Shown here in pieces: positions 7,498-17,222 of a stretch of DNA of 64,000 bases. The DNA comes from Glaciecola sp048820975 (lineage in GTDB: Bacteria > Pseudomonadota > Gammaproteobacteria > Enterobacterales > Alteromonadaceae), in NCBI RefSeq assembly GCF_048820975.1, contig NZ_JBMEUF010000003.1, forward strand, positions 1 through 64,000, given 5' to 3'. A program made the translations under genes and the position numbers. Below the pieces are notes generated by a model. It had not been told where the DNA came from, made no database searches, and was given only the letters and a program-made list of their open reading frames with translations. Every line of letters starts with the position of its first letter. Position 1 is the first letter of the stretch.

Positions 7498-9954
7498 ATG
7501 GAATTAAAGTCTGAAATAAATAAAGCTAAAGTGCTAATTGTGGAAGACTGTATAACCACAAGCGTAATTATTGCGCGCGCTATTTCTGATATGGCGCAAA
7601 TAAGTGTTGCCTCTACCGTATCAGAGGGCTTGCGCCTTGCGCGTAGCATTCTTCCCGAAATCATACTTTTAGATATACAGTTGGGCACAGAATCAGGCTT
7701 AGATTTGTGTAAAATTTTAAAGCAAGACCCAATTACTGCTAATACAGTAGTTATTTTCATTACTGCATCGGGCGATGATGAAGTTGAAATAGAAGCCTTT
7801 GAAAGAGGCGGCTCAGACTTTGTTAGAAAGCCTATTAACACCAAAGTTTTGCGAGCCCGAATAGGTACGCAAATAACATTGTTTCGCAAGCATCAATCAC
7901 TTAAAACGGCTACACGTTTATATAATCAGATTATAAGTAAATTGCCAAATTATGTGTCTTATTGGAATTCTGAGTTAGAAAATTATTATCACAATGATGA
8001 GCAGATGCAGTGGTTTGATTACCCGCCTAACAAGCAAAACTTGCGTTTACAAAATTTAGTCTCGGGCAAAGAATTTGGCACTCTTCAAAGGCGTATTGAA
8101 AACCTGAAAGAACGTGGTAATGATCATTTTGAGTTGAGCCTCACACGTTCTAATACGCATCGAGCAAGGCATGTCATGGTGTCGCTTATAAGCGGTAAAA
8201 TGTACCAAAATAGTACCGGCTTTATTATGGTGTTGACTGATATAACTGAGCGCAAGCAACATGAACTATTGCTGGAAGAAGAAAAAGATAAATATCAAAT
8301 TGCGCTGCAGTCAATTGGTGAAGGTGTAATAGCGACCAATAATCAAGCCCTGGTTACTTATATCAATCCCATTGCAGAAAAAATATTAGGCACGACATCA
8401 GAACAATGCCTAGGAAAGGGTATTGACGATGTTATGCAAGTTCTTGATGCTATTACCGGCGAGAAACTAGTTAACCCAATCCACTATGCACTGCAAGAAG
8501 ACCGAGTTGTAGGCGTATCACCCGAAACATGTATACAAAGCCCTGATTATGGGCGTATTGATATAGAAGAATCATCATCCCCCATAAAAGATACACACGG
8601 TAAATCAATTGGTGCCATAACGGTTTTTCAAGATATAACTGCCGCTAAAAAGACGCAAGAAGAGCTTGCTTACGTCACCAATCATGACGTGTTAACCAAA
8701 CTTCCAAACAGAGTACTGTTAATTGACCGAGCAGAGCAGGCCTTAAAAAGAACCAGCCGTTCACAGCTTAAAACAGCATTTATTGTGATTAATATTGATG
8801 ATTTTCAAAAAATTAATGATATTCATGGTTATGTAATTGGCGATAGAATTTTAGTCGATATAGCGCAGTTTTTAAGCTCGTTCATTAGAGACAGCGATAC
8901 TTTATCTAGAAACAGCGGAGACGAGTTTGTATTGTTATTCTCTGAAGTTAACAATTCTACGCAAGTCCGGGATTTTTGTGCAAGGCTGTTAAGTAGCTTC
9001 GGTAAAAAATGGAGTATTGGTAAACTAGAATTTAATTTAAGTATTACTATGGGTATAGCCATAAGCCCCACTGATGCAAATGATGCGCAGTCCTTATATA
9101 GGCGAGCCGATGCAGCGATGCACGAAGCTAAACGGGGAGGGCGAAATAATTATCGGTTCTATTCTCAGAAAATTGAAGAAACGTTAACTCAAACTTACGT
9201 TTCAGCAAATGAATTGCGAAAAGCCATATCTGAAAATAAAATAGAAGTGTTTTACCAAGCTAAAATTAATGATGCACAAAGTCGCCATATTTCTGGAGTG
9301 GAAGCCCTTGTTAGGTGGCGAAGGGATAATGGCGAACTCATCCCTCCAAATGCATTTATTGGATTAGCTGAAGAAACTCGCTTAATTATTCCTCTTGGTG
9401 AAAGTGTACTGCGCCAAGCCTGTACAGAAGTAAAAAAATGGTTGAAAATTCAAAAGGATCTTACACTTGCTGTAAATATTTCACCGGTACAATTTAATCC
9501 TGGTTTTATAAACACACTGTCAAAAATCTTGGAAGAAACTTCGTTCCCACCCGCTAATTTAGAAATAGAAGTAACAGAAAGTGTATTAATAAATGATTCA
9601 CATGCAATTGAGAATTTTGGCATGTTGAAGGACTTAGGAGTGAAGTTATCGCTAGATGATTTTGGCACCGGTTATTCAAGTTTATCCTATGTAAAAAATT
9701 TCCCCATAGATGTATTAAAGATAGATCAGTCGTTTGTGCTTGGAATGCTAAACAACAAAAAAGATTCAAGCATAGTGAAAACTATCATAAACTTTGCTAA
9801 AGACCTGCATCTAGAGCCTGTGGCAGAAGGGGTTGAATCGCTGGAACATGTTGAACTGTTGACTAGCTTAGGCTGCAATATATTTCAGGGATTTTACTTT
9901 AGCCGCCCAGTACCAGCATCTGATATGGAAGCATTAATTAGCGAATCTCGCTAG
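7498..9954 (+). CDS. Response regulator with PAS, GGDEF and EAL domains (cyclic-di-GMP turnover)
   Basis: The protein has 818 residues in the order REC (phosphoacceptor Asp59 in LLDIQLG; Lys of VRKPI present), a PAS-like segment (about 140-255), a clear PAS (about 265-385), GGDEF and EAL. The GGDEF signature reads SGDEF (473-477), so the first glycine is replaced and cyclase activity is uncertain. The EAL domain looks complete: EAL at 602-604, NISPVQF, LEIEVTES, DDFGTGYSS and VAEGVES are all present, so cyclic-di-GMP hydrolysis is likely. No histidine kinase lies next to it. The start is the ATG after AAAAGGGCTAAG. Confidence 0.93.
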   Translation: MELKSEINKAKVLIVEDCITTSVIIARAISDMAQISVASTVSEGLRLARSILPEIILLDIQLGTESGLDLCKILKQDPITANTVVIFITASGDDEVEIEAFERGGSDFVRKPINTKVLRARIGTQITLFRKHQSLKTATRLYNQIISKLPNYVSYWNSELENYYHNDEQMQWFDYPPNKQNLRLQNLVSGKEFGTLQRRIENLKERGNDHFELSLTRSNTHRARHVMVSLISGKMYQNSTGFIMVLTDITERKQHELLLEEEKDKYQIALQSIGEGVIATNNQALVTYINPIAEKILGTTSEQCLGKGIDDVMQVLDAITGEKLVNPIHYALQEDRVVGVSPETCIQSPDYGRIDIEESSSPIKDTHGKSIGAITVFQDITAAKKTQEELAYVTNHDVLTKLPNRVLLIDRAEQALKRTSRSQLKTAFIVINIDDFQKINDIHGYVIGDRILVDIAQFLSSFIRDSDTLSRNSGDEFVLLFSEVNNSTQVRDFCARLLSSFGKKWSIGKLEFNLSITMGIAISPTDANDAQSLYRRADAAMHEAKRGGRNNYRFYSQKIEETLTQTYVSANELRKAISENKIEVFYQAKINDAQSRHISGVEALVRWRRDNGELIPPNAFIGLAEETRLIIPLGESVLRQACTEVKKWLKIQKDLTLAVNISPVQFNPGFINTLSKILEETSFPPANLEIEVTESVLINDSHAIENFGMLKDLGVKLSLDDFGTGYSSLSYVKNFPIDVLKIDQSFVLGMLNNKKDSSIVKTIINFAKDLHLEPVAEGVESLEHVELLTSLGCNIFQGFYFSRPVPASDMEALISESR

Positions 9955-10049
9955 TGAATGTTTTCCTTGTAAACATTAGCTCATAAATAATCTACAAATA
10001 CTCACAATGATCCTATAGAGTAGGGTATCTTTATTTTGACGCTACTAAT

Positions 10050-11171
10050 ATGAAAACAGCTCTAATTTTATCAGGCGGCGGTGCGCGCGCTGCGTATCAG
10101 GTTGGCGTATTAAAAGCTTTAGCCGAGCTTGTGCCTGAAAGTGAGGCGAATCCTTTTCAAATCATTTGTGGTACATCAGCTGGCGCTATTAATGCGGCCA
10201 AACTGGCAACCGAAGCTGATAATTTTCATGAAGCCGTTAATGGATTAGAAGAAATTTGGAGCACTTTAAGCTCAGAGCATATTCACCAAGTGGGCTATGC
10301 TACCGTTGTTAAAAGCTTTCTGAAAATTTTGGTGTCGTTTTTTCACAGCGGGGTAGCGAAGGGGCAGCCCCTTTCACTTTTTGATAACCGCCCTTTATTT
10401 TACCTCTTAAAACGTAGCATCAATATGGCACGGCTTAATACTATGATTGCCAAGAATTATATTCATGGTTTGAGCATAAATGCCCTTGGCTATACCTCAG
10501 GACAAAATATCGCTTTTTTCCAAGGAAACGCCTCTATTAATAATTGGAATAAAGCTAGACGCTTAGGCCTACGCACACAATTACAACACAAACATTTAAT
10601 GGCATCTTCTGCAATACCTGCAGTGTTTCCTTCCGTTCGAATTAATCGTGAATTTTTTGGTGACGGCGCATTGCGCCAATCCGCGCCGTTGAGCGTTCCG
10701 CTAAAAATGGGAGCAGATAAAATAATGGTAGTAGGGGTGAGCGGAAATAAACCTAAAATGGACAGGCTAAAAACCCATAGCTCACCTTCAATAGCGCAGG
10801 TGTTTGGCAATATGTTAAACAGCGCTTTTATTGATGCTATGGACGAAGACATAGCTATTTTAGAGCGTATAAACAATGTTGTGAAGTGTATCTCACCGGA
10901 ACAACAAACACAGTTGGGGGTCAAGCCTGTACAAACCCTTGTAATTAAGCCAAGCGTAAAGTTTGATATCTTAGCAAGCGAGTACGAGCATCACCTGCCT
11001 AACTCAATGCGTTTATTATTGTCTATAGTAGGGGCTAACAAAAGTGGCAACGGCAGTAGTTTTGCCAGTTATTTATTGTTTGAAAAAGCTTACTGTAAAA
11101 AGCTTATTGAGATTGGTTATCAAGATGCCATGGCACAAATTGATGACATTAAACAGTTTATGGCGAGCTAA
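10050..11171 (+). CDS. Patatin-like phospholipase/acyl hydrolase
   Basis: The 373-residue protein has the patatin oxyanion glycine loop SGGGARAAYQ (residues 8-17), the nucleophile motif GTSAG (Ser43) and the catalytic aspartate in GDGA (Asp205), so the Ser-Asp dyad is intact. Bacterial members hydrolyse acyl chains from phospholipids or other esters. No signal peptide is present, so it should be cytoplasmic or peripheral. It stands alone, convergent with the aminotransferase gene. The true substrate cannot be read from sequence. Confidence 0.92.
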   Translation: MKTALILSGGGARAAYQVGVLKALAELVPESEANPFQIICGTSAGAINAAKLATEADNFHEAVNGLEEIWSTLSSEHIHQVGYATVVKSFLKILVSFFHSGVAKGQPLSLFDNRPLFYLLKRSINMARLNTMIAKNYIHGLSINALGYTSGQNIAFFQGNASINNWNKARRLGLRTQLQHKHLMASSAIPAVFPSVRINREFFGDGALRQSAPLSVPLKMGADKIMVVGVSGNKPKMDRLKTHSSPSIAQVFGNMLNSAFIDAMDEDIAILERINNVVKCISPEQQTQLGVKPVQTLVIKPSVKFDILASEYEHHLPNSMRLLLSIVGANKSGNGSSFASYLLFEKAYCKKLIEIGYQDAMAQIDDIKQFMAS

Positions 11172-11198
11172 ATAACGCTGATGTAGCACGCCACTACT

Positions 11199-12386
11199 CT
11201 AAGCTATTGAACGCATAAATGCCGCCAAACGCTCCATTCCTAAGCGTAAATCCTTTTCACTTGAAGCAAATGACAATCTTACAAAATGTTGATTGCCACA
11301 CTCGCCAAAATCATTGCTAGGGGTTAATGCCACGTGAGCCTCTTGCAATACGCGCTCACAAAAATCCATAGCAGTTAAGCCTGTATGCGAAACATCTATA
11401 TACACATAAAACGCGCTATCAGGCACAACCTGCACATTTAAACCGCATTGCTGTAAGCCATTAAGCACAATGTCTTTGCGTTTCACCAATGTCATTCTTC
11501 TTGATTCGCATACCGCTAAAGAGTTACTGGTAAAGCATTTGAGCGCTGCTTTTTGTGCAATACTTGACGGGCAAATATAGTAATTTTGAGCTAGATTTTC
11601 TAATACGTTTACACATGATTCAGGCACCACGCACCACCCTAAGCGCCAACCCGTCATACCAAAATATTTAGAAAAACTATTTACTACAAAAGCATCGTCA
11701 TCAAACGATAATGCACTAACGGGCTTTGCGTTTGCATCCCCATGATGTAAATTTAAGTAAATTTCATCAATTATACGCCACGCACCATGGCTTTTTGCGA
11801 ATTCGCACATGGCTTTGAGTTCATCAATTGGAACAGAAGTGCCGGTTGGATTTGACGGTGTAGCTAACATTAGGCCTTGAGTGTTGCTATGCCAGTGTTT
11901 TTTCAGTAAATCCATATTTAGCTGAAAGCGAGTACTCGCTTGAGTAGAGACTAGGTCTACCTGGCCGCCAAAACTTCTTATAAATTGCCTATTACATGGG
12001 TACGATGGGTCACCCATTACTACTTTGCTGCCTTCATCAACAAAAGCCGCTGAAAGTAATAACAGCGCCGCCGATGCGCCAGCCGTAACCACTATTCTAT
12101 TGGGGCTTATATTTACATCATGCTGGGTTTTGTAAAAGTGGGCAATAGCGGCTCTAAGTTCAGGTAAACCTAAAGCGGATGTATAAGGTAAAGGCGCACC
12201 ATTTTGTAATTCACCCAAGGCCTTTAGTACATCGGGAGTTGCCCCAAAGTCAGGCTCACCAATATTAAGTTTAACTACGTGATGGCCTTGAGCCTCTAAT
12301 TTGGCGGCTTTTTCGCCAAATGCCATAGCATAAAAGGGGGCAATAGCTTGCGCGCGTTTAGAAAATTTCAATAGGGGTAAACTCAA
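11199..12386 (-). CDS. PLP-dependent class I/II aminotransferase
   Basis: The 395-residue protein has fold-type I landmarks: LNIGEPDFGATP near residue 42, PYTSALGLPELR, TPSNPTGTSVP, DEIYLNL, and the Schiff-base lysine in NSFSKYFGMTGWRLGW (Lys240). A C-terminal FVRLSFASS supplies the carboxylate-binding arginine. It resembles the aspartate/alanine aminotransferase subgroup rather than aromatic or histidinol-phosphate enzymes, but the amino-acid specificity is not determined. It is monocistronic and convergent with the patatin gene. Confidence 0.9.
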   Translation of the reverse strand: MSLPLLKFSKRAQAIAPFYAMAFGEKAAKLEAQGHHVVKLNIGEPDFGATPDVLKALGELQNGAPLPYTSALGLPELRAAIAHFYKTQHDVNISPNRIVVTAGASAALLLLSAAFVDEGSKVVMGDPSYPCNRQFIRSFGGQVDLVSTQASTRFQLNMDLLKKHWHSNTQGLMLATPSNPTGTSVPIDELKAMCEFAKSHGAWRIIDEIYLNLHHGDANAKPVSALSFDDDAFVVNSFSKYFGMTGWRLGWCVVPESCVNVLENLAQNYYICPSSIAQKAALKCFTSNSLAVCESRRMTLVKRKDIVLNGLQQCGLNVQVVPDSAFYVYIDVSHTGLTAMDFCERVLQEAHVALTPSNDFGECGNQHFVRLSFASSEKDLRLGMERLAAFMRSIA

Positions 12387-12489
12387 CAGCTAACAAAAAC
12401 GTAATAATGCGTTAATTTGTTGAATTTTAATAGAGTTAAACACGTAATTTTAGGCTGATTGCCTTAAAGAATATTATCAAAAAGATAAA

Positions 12490-12576
12490 TGGTACCAGAG
12501 GCCGGACTTGAACCGGCACAGTATTACTACCGGCGGATTTTGAATCCGCTGCGTCTACCAATTTCGCCACTCTGGC
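12490..12576 (-). tRNA. tRNA-Leu(CAA)
   Basis: Read on the minus strand, the acceptor GCCAGAG pairs with CTCTGGT, and an encoded CCA ends the gene. The anticodon arm GCGGA-TTCAAAA-TCCGC gives anticodon CAA, reading the UUG leucine codon. A long variable arm and the T-arm GCCGG-TTCAAGT-CCGGC are present, as in class II tRNAs. The length is 87 nt. Confidence 0.97.
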
Positions 12577-12623
12577 ATTGAGGATCTTGCTGTATTGGTA
12601 TTCCTCTTTCGAGGAGGGTGTGC

Positions 12624-12651
12624 ATTATAGCGATTTGACTTTGGGTATCAA
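12624..12651 (-). promoter_or_regulatory. Sigma-70 promoter of tRNA-Leu
   Basis: On the minus strand, TTGATA (12651-12646) and a perfect TATAAT (12629-12624) are separated by 16 nt. The transcript would start near 12617, giving a 5' leader of about 40 nt with a small GAAA-tetraloop hairpin (CCTC-GAAA-GAGG) before the mature tRNA. Confidence 0.75.
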
Positions 12652-12760
12652 GTGTTATTTACAGCTTTATTAACAAATTTTGTGATTTTGCTAAGAAACT
12701 GATTTGTAAGCACATAGAGAATGTTATGATACAAGCATAGTGAAGAAAGATATAGTTAGT

Positions 12761-13264
12761 ATGAGCGAATCAAATTTTAAGCGGGCGGGTTTTATAAGGC
12801 GTTTAGCCGCTATGGTATACGATGCATTAATTGCAGTGGCGGTTGGCATGTTGGCTGCGCTAATTCTTATAGGTGTACTAACAGCCTTACTTGAAAACGG
12901 CGTGTTATCTAAGCAAGGCTATGAGCATGTAAATGATCTTATTCAAGGCTCAGTGGTTTATAAAGGTGTTATTCAAGCTTGGGTAGTGCTATGGGTAAGT
13001 TGTTTTTTCTTATGGTTTTGGAAGCATGGTGGCCAAACTTTGGGTATGCGTGCTTGGCGACTGCGCTTATTCAATCTTCATTCTGATACTGAAAAGCCCA
13101 TAGGTTACGGCAAGCTTATACTTCGATTACTTGCCTCATTAGGCGGGCTGGGTACCTTGTTGGTATTACTTGATTTTAAAAGTAAACTAGCGCTTCAAGA
13201 TCGCGTTGCAGGTACACAAATGTTAGTGCTTAGCAAAGAAGAAAATCATCATAAAAATTGGTAA
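12761..13264 (+). CDS. RDD-family integral membrane protein
   Basis: The 167-residue protein opens with KRAGFIRRLAAMVYDALIAV, the Arg- and Asp-containing signature of RDD proteins, and has TM helices at about 17-41, 70-88 and 118-138. KHGGQTLGMRAWRLRL between helices 2 and 3 is also typical. RDD proteins have been linked to ion transport in a few cases, but most have no known role. An upstream GTG at 12740 gives a 7-residue extension; the ATG at 12761 is preferred because the RDD motif then sits at the usual distance from the N-terminus. It is convergent with lptG (5-nt gap). Confidence 0.85.
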   Translation: MSESNFKRAGFIRRLAAMVYDALIAVAVGMLAALILIGVLTALLENGVLSKQGYEHVNDLIQGSVVYKGVIQAWVVLWVSCFFLWFWKHGGQTLGMRAWRLRLFNLHSDTEKPIGYGKLILRLLASLGGLGTLLVLLDFKSKLALQDRVAGTQMLVLSKEENHHKNW

Positions 13265-13269
13265 TTCAA

Positions 13270-14334
13270 CTAGTTTCGCTTCAATAACACAGCCGCAATT
13301 AACGCAAACAATACACTAGGTACTACAGCTCCTAAGACTGGCGGGAGTTGAAATACTAAGGCTACTTGGCCGAATATTTCGCTACTTACAAAAAATCCAA
13401 TCCCAGCAAGTACGCCCATTCCCGTTCTTGCTCCCATGGTTACCGAACGCAAGGGGCCAAATATAAACGAGAGTGCAAGCAAAAGCATTACCGCGACTGA
13501 CACAGGCTGCAAAATTTTGCGCCAAAAGGCTAGTTCATACCTTGATGAATCTTGGCCGTTGTTCTGTAAATAATCAATGTATTCGTATATACCGCCAATT
13601 GATAAGGCTTCGGGCTTTACTGCCACAATGCCTAGCTTGTCGGGCGTTATTGAGGTTTCCCACTGGCGCTCATTTATCTGACTGCTTTGAATACCTTGCT
13701 CGTTAATTAGCACTTGTTTTACATCAGATAACTGCCAGGTTGGTGAATTAAATTGAGCTGTTTTTGCACTGGTTACACGGCTTAATTTTAATGCGTCGTT
13801 AAACTCATAAACGCTCACATCTTGTAAGGTATTTTGGTCTAGCACATCACCAATACTTACAAAATTATCACCGTCTTTTGCCCATGTTAATGAGTTGGAT
13901 GAAAGTAAACTCCCGCCTGACAGCGCCTCTGTTCGAATTTGTTTCGCTTTAGCTTCGCTTTGCGGGGTTACCCATTCAGCCAGCGCCATCACCGCCAATA
14001 TAACTAATACTACTGATTTCATTGCACTGGTTGTAATTTTAGCTTTTGACATACCCGATGCTTGCATCACAATAAGCTCGCTACTTTGTGCGAGTAAGCC
14101 CATACCAATTAAGCCGCCTAACAATGTGGCCATGGGTAAAAATAACTCAACTTCACGGGGTAAACTAAGTAGTACGTATAAACCTGCTATGGTCATGTCG
14201 TAATCACCACGGCCAATTAATCGCAATTGCTCAACAAATTTTATTAATGCACTTAGCCCAATCAAGACTGACAAAGACATTACAATAGTACTTAATAGCG
14301 TACGGGCAATATATAAATCTATAAGTTTAAACAT
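13270..14334 (-). CDS. lptG: LPS export ABC transporter permease LptG
   Basis: The 354-residue protein is of the YjgP/YjgQ family, with three N-terminal TM helices, a periplasmic beta-jellyroll and three C-terminal TM helices. It begins MFKLIDLYIARTLLSTIV, typical of LptG, and has the coupling region RGDYDMTIAG...LPREVELFLPMA. With LptF and two LptB subunits it extracts LPS from the inner membrane and passes it to LptC/LptA. It overlaps lptF by 8 nt, so the two are coupled. Confidence 0.96.
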   Translation of the reverse strand: MFKLIDLYIARTLLSTIVMSLSVLIGLSALIKFVEQLRLIGRGDYDMTIAGLYVLLSLPREVELFLPMATLLGGLIGMGLLAQSSELIVMQASGMSKAKITTSAMKSVVLVILAVMALAEWVTPQSEAKAKQIRTEALSGGSLLSSNSLTWAKDGDNFVSIGDVLDQNTLQDVSVYEFNDALKLSRVTSAKTAQFNSPTWQLSDVKQVLINEQGIQSSQINERQWETSITPDKLGIVAVKPEALSIGGIYEYIDYLQNNGQDSSRYELAFWRKILQPVSVAVMLLLALSFIFGPLRSVTMGARTGMGVLAGIGFFVSSEIFGQVALVFQLPPVLGAVVPSVLFALIAAVLLKRN

Positions 14335-15430
14335 GTTTGTTACCCGTAAAAGCTCGCCTTATGGCTGCTCCTAAACGCCTATCTCGTACAATCAACCCCG
14401 TACCTACTAATAACATCGTTGCGTGTACCCACCACAGGCCTATAGAACTCGGCAAACGGCCATCTTCCATAATTCGCCTGCTTGCTAAGAGTAAAAGGAA
14501 GTATCCTAAATATAATAAAAGCGCCGGTAACATTTTACCAAAACGGCCTTGGCGTGGATCAACCGCGCTTAAGGGCACGGCAATAAGCACTAAGAAGGGG
14601 AGTGAAAGTGGGATAGCTATACGCCATTGTAATTCAGCTTTCGCTTCAATAGTGTCCATATTCCATAATGCTAAGGTTGGAATAGCGGCTACTTTTATGC
14701 GTTTTTCTTCTTTATCTGCTTCTTGGATAGTTACCGAGTATTCGTCAAACTGAACTATTTGATAGTCATTCGCTACAGTGGTTCCTTCGTATTGGGTTCC
14801 CTTTTCAAGCACAAGTTGTTTCGCACCTAATTCACCTTGTTGAATACGTCCGCTGTTGGCGTAAATTAGGTGGACGCCATTATCTTCAACGCTAGGCTGT
14901 GCTAAGAATACTTTTTGCAAACGTTTATTGTCAGAATCAATATCATGTACAAATATTATTGAACCGTCAGTCCCCGTTTCTTGGAAGCGACCTGATATAA
15001 CAGCCGCTAAGCCTGACTTAGCGGCGGCTTCTTCCCGCAAATGATACTCTTGCTCAAGCGAAATAGGGGCTAAATAAAGCGTAACCAAACCGGTTATCAA
15101 GCCAATTAATACCGCTACAAATAGCGTAACTCGGGTGACATACCATTCACTTATTCCACAAGCTTTAAGTACTGTCATTTCGCTGTCAACGTACATGCGG
15201 CCGTGCGCAAGCATAACGCCTAAAAATAGGCTAATGGGGAGAATTAATGAGGCCAGTACGGGGCTGTATAAAGTAATAAAACCAAGTACTAGATCAGCGG
15301 GCACATCGCCATCAGTGGCGTCGCCTAAAATGCGCACAAACCGAAGCATTATAAAGATAGACATTAGGATGAAAAACACCGCTAATTGCGATTTAAATGT
15401 TTCGCGCAGTAAGTATCGAAAAATCAACAT
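14327..15430 (-). CDS. lptF: LPS export ABC transporter permease LptF
   Basis: This is a 367-residue partner of LptG with the same fold: MLIFRYLLRETFKSQLAVF at the start, the LPISLFLGVML and AHGRMYVDSEMTVLKACGIS coupling segment, a periplasmic jellyroll (about 130-260) and C-terminal TM helices. It lies upstream of lptG with an 8-nt overlap and is divergent from pepA, the gene order of E. coli and most gammaproteobacteria. The partners LptB, LptA and LptC are encoded near 47-49 kb. Confidence 0.96.
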   Translation of the reverse strand: MLIFRYLLRETFKSQLAVFFILMSIFIMLRFVRILGDATDGDVPADLVLGFITLYSPVLASLILPISLFLGVMLAHGRMYVDSEMTVLKACGISEWYVTRVTLFVAVLIGLITGLVTLYLAPISLEQEYHLREEAAAKSGLAAVISGRFQETGTDGSIIFVHDIDSDNKRLQKVFLAQPSVEDNGVHLIYANSGRIQQGELGAKQLVLEKGTQYEGTTVANDYQIVQFDEYSVTIQEADKEEKRIKVAAIPTLALWNMDTIEAKAELQWRIAIPLSLPFLVLIAVPLSAVDPRQGRFGKMLPALLLYLGYFLLLLASRRIMEDGRLPSSIGLWWVHATMLLVGTGLIVRDRRLGAAIRRAFTGNKHV

Positions 15431-15699
15431 GAATAATTGATGTCTTTTTTAACCAAAATAGTGTTTTATGATGAAAACCTAGCAATATTTAAGTAAACTT
15501 CGTATTTATGACAGTTAAGTCCGCTTACTTATCTCAAAATGCCTTAGCTTTTTTGTAAGTTTAGCATAATCCTATTTGGCAGAAACAGCTATTTTAGGAA
15601 TTAAGGGGTAAGGACGGCTCGTTACTTAATGAAATCTAACAGTCTTATAATAACAATAACGACAGAAAACGTGTTGGCTAGCAGCACAAAGGGGTAATA

Positions 15700-17205
15700 A
15701 TGGAATTTGGTGTAAAGAGCGGTAGTCCAGAGAAGCAGCGCAGTGCATGTATTGTAGTGGGAGTATTTGAACCACGCCGATTGAGCACAGTTGCGGAACA
15801 ACTTGATACCATTAGTGAAGGCTATATAAGCAATTTACTTCGCCGCGGTGACCTTGAAGGCAAGGCCGGCCAAATGTTGTTGCTACATCACGTTCCAAAT
15901 GTATTGAGTGAACGAGTGCTATTAGTTGGCTGCGGAAAAGAGCGCGAACTTAACGAGCGTCAGTACAAGCAAATAGTGGCTAAAACTATTCAGACCTTAA
16001 ATGAAACTGGCTCTATGGAAGCGGTTAGTTTCCTTACTGAGTTACATGTTAAAGGGCGTGATTCATATTGGAAAGTGCGCCAAGCGGTTGAAGCAGCAAG
16101 CGAATCGGTTTATTCCTTTTTGCAATTAAAAACCAAAAAAGGCGAGCCGCGCCGTCCTTTACGTAAAATGGTGTTTAATTTACCTACCCGCAAAGATTTG
16201 CCTCTAGGTGAACGCGCAATAGTACACGCACAAGCGATCAGCAAGGGCGTAACGGTTGCTAAAGATGTAAGCAACATGCCGCCAAATATTTGTAACCCAT
16301 TGTACTTAAATCAACAAGCGGCTGAACTGGTTGAAAGCTATCCTAGTTTAAGCCTTGATACCGTTGGCGAAGCGCAAATGGAAGAACTAGGTATGCATAC
16401 ATACCTAGCGGTGGGCCGCGGTTCTGAAAATGAATCTATTATGAGCGTTATTCACCATAAAGGTGGAAATGCAGACGATGCACCTGTGGTACTAGTAGGC
16501 AAAGGACTAACCTTTGATTCAGGCGGTATTTCGATCAAACCAGGCGAAGCTATGGATGAGATGAAGTACGATATGTGTGGTGCGGCATCAGTTTTGGGGG
16601 TTATGCACACTGTTGCTGAATTAAACTTACCCCTTAATATCATTGGTATAATAGCTGGGTGTGAAAACATGCCCGACGCAAACGCATATCGCCCGGGTGA
16701 TATTTTAACCACTATGTCAGGGCAAACCGTGGAAGTGCTAAATACTGACGCCGAAGGACGCTTAGTATTATGCGACGCGTTAACCTACGTTGAGCGATTT
16801 GACCCTGACTGCGTTATTGATATTGCTACACTTACAGGTGCATGTGTTATTGCCTTAGGTAAACATGCAACAGCGGTACTTAGCCAGCACAATCCCCTGG
16901 CGCATGAAATCATTAATGCATCAGAGCAAAGTGCTGATAAAGCATGGCGCTTACCTTTATGGGATGAGTACCAAGACCAAATTGAAAGCCCGTTTGCTGA
17001 TATGTCAAACCTAGGTGGAAGACCAGCGGGTACAATTACCGCTGCATGTTTCTTGTCGCGTTTTACGCGCAAGTATAACTGGGCGCATTTAGACATTGCA
17101 GGAACGGCTTGGGTGAGCGGTGCAAATAAAGGCGCAACGGGCCGCCCTGTACCAATGCTTACGCAGTTCTTAATGAACAAAGCTAATGTGTCTATTGATG
17201 AATAA
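15700..17205 (+). CDS. pepA: Leucyl aminopeptidase PepA (M17)
   Basis: The 501-residue protein has the M17 metal-binding signature NTDAEGRLVLCDAL and the upstream GKGLTFDSGGISIKP carrying the catalytic lysine and metal aspartate. The N-terminal macro-like domain spans about residues 1-170. Family members remove N-terminal amino acids as hexamers; in E. coli PepA also binds DNA at carAB and in Xer recombination, which may or may not hold here. AAAGGGGTAATA precedes the ATG. It is followed by holC after 17 nt, and the two are likely cotranscribed. Confidence 0.97.
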   Translation: MEFGVKSGSPEKQRSACIVVGVFEPRRLSTVAEQLDTISEGYISNLLRRGDLEGKAGQMLLLHHVPNVLSERVLLVGCGKERELNERQYKQIVAKTIQTLNETGSMEAVSFLTELHVKGRDSYWKVRQAVEAASESVYSFLQLKTKKGEPRRPLRKMVFNLPTRKDLPLGERAIVHAQAISKGVTVAKDVSNMPPNICNPLYLNQQAAELVESYPSLSLDTVGEAQMEELGMHTYLAVGRGSENESIMSVIHHKGGNADDAPVVLVGKGLTFDSGGISIKPGEAMDEMKYDMCGAASVLGVMHTVAELNLPLNIIGIIAGCENMPDANAYRPGDILTTMSGQTVEVLNTDAEGRLVLCDALTYVERFDPDCVIDIATLTGACVIALGKHATAVLSQHNPLAHEIINASEQSADKAWRLPLWDEYQDQIESPFADMSNLGGRPAGTITAACFLSRFTRKYNWAHLDIAGTAWVSGANKGATGRPVPMLTQFLMNKANVSIDE

Positions 17206-17222
17206 TGCAATAAAGAGAAATT

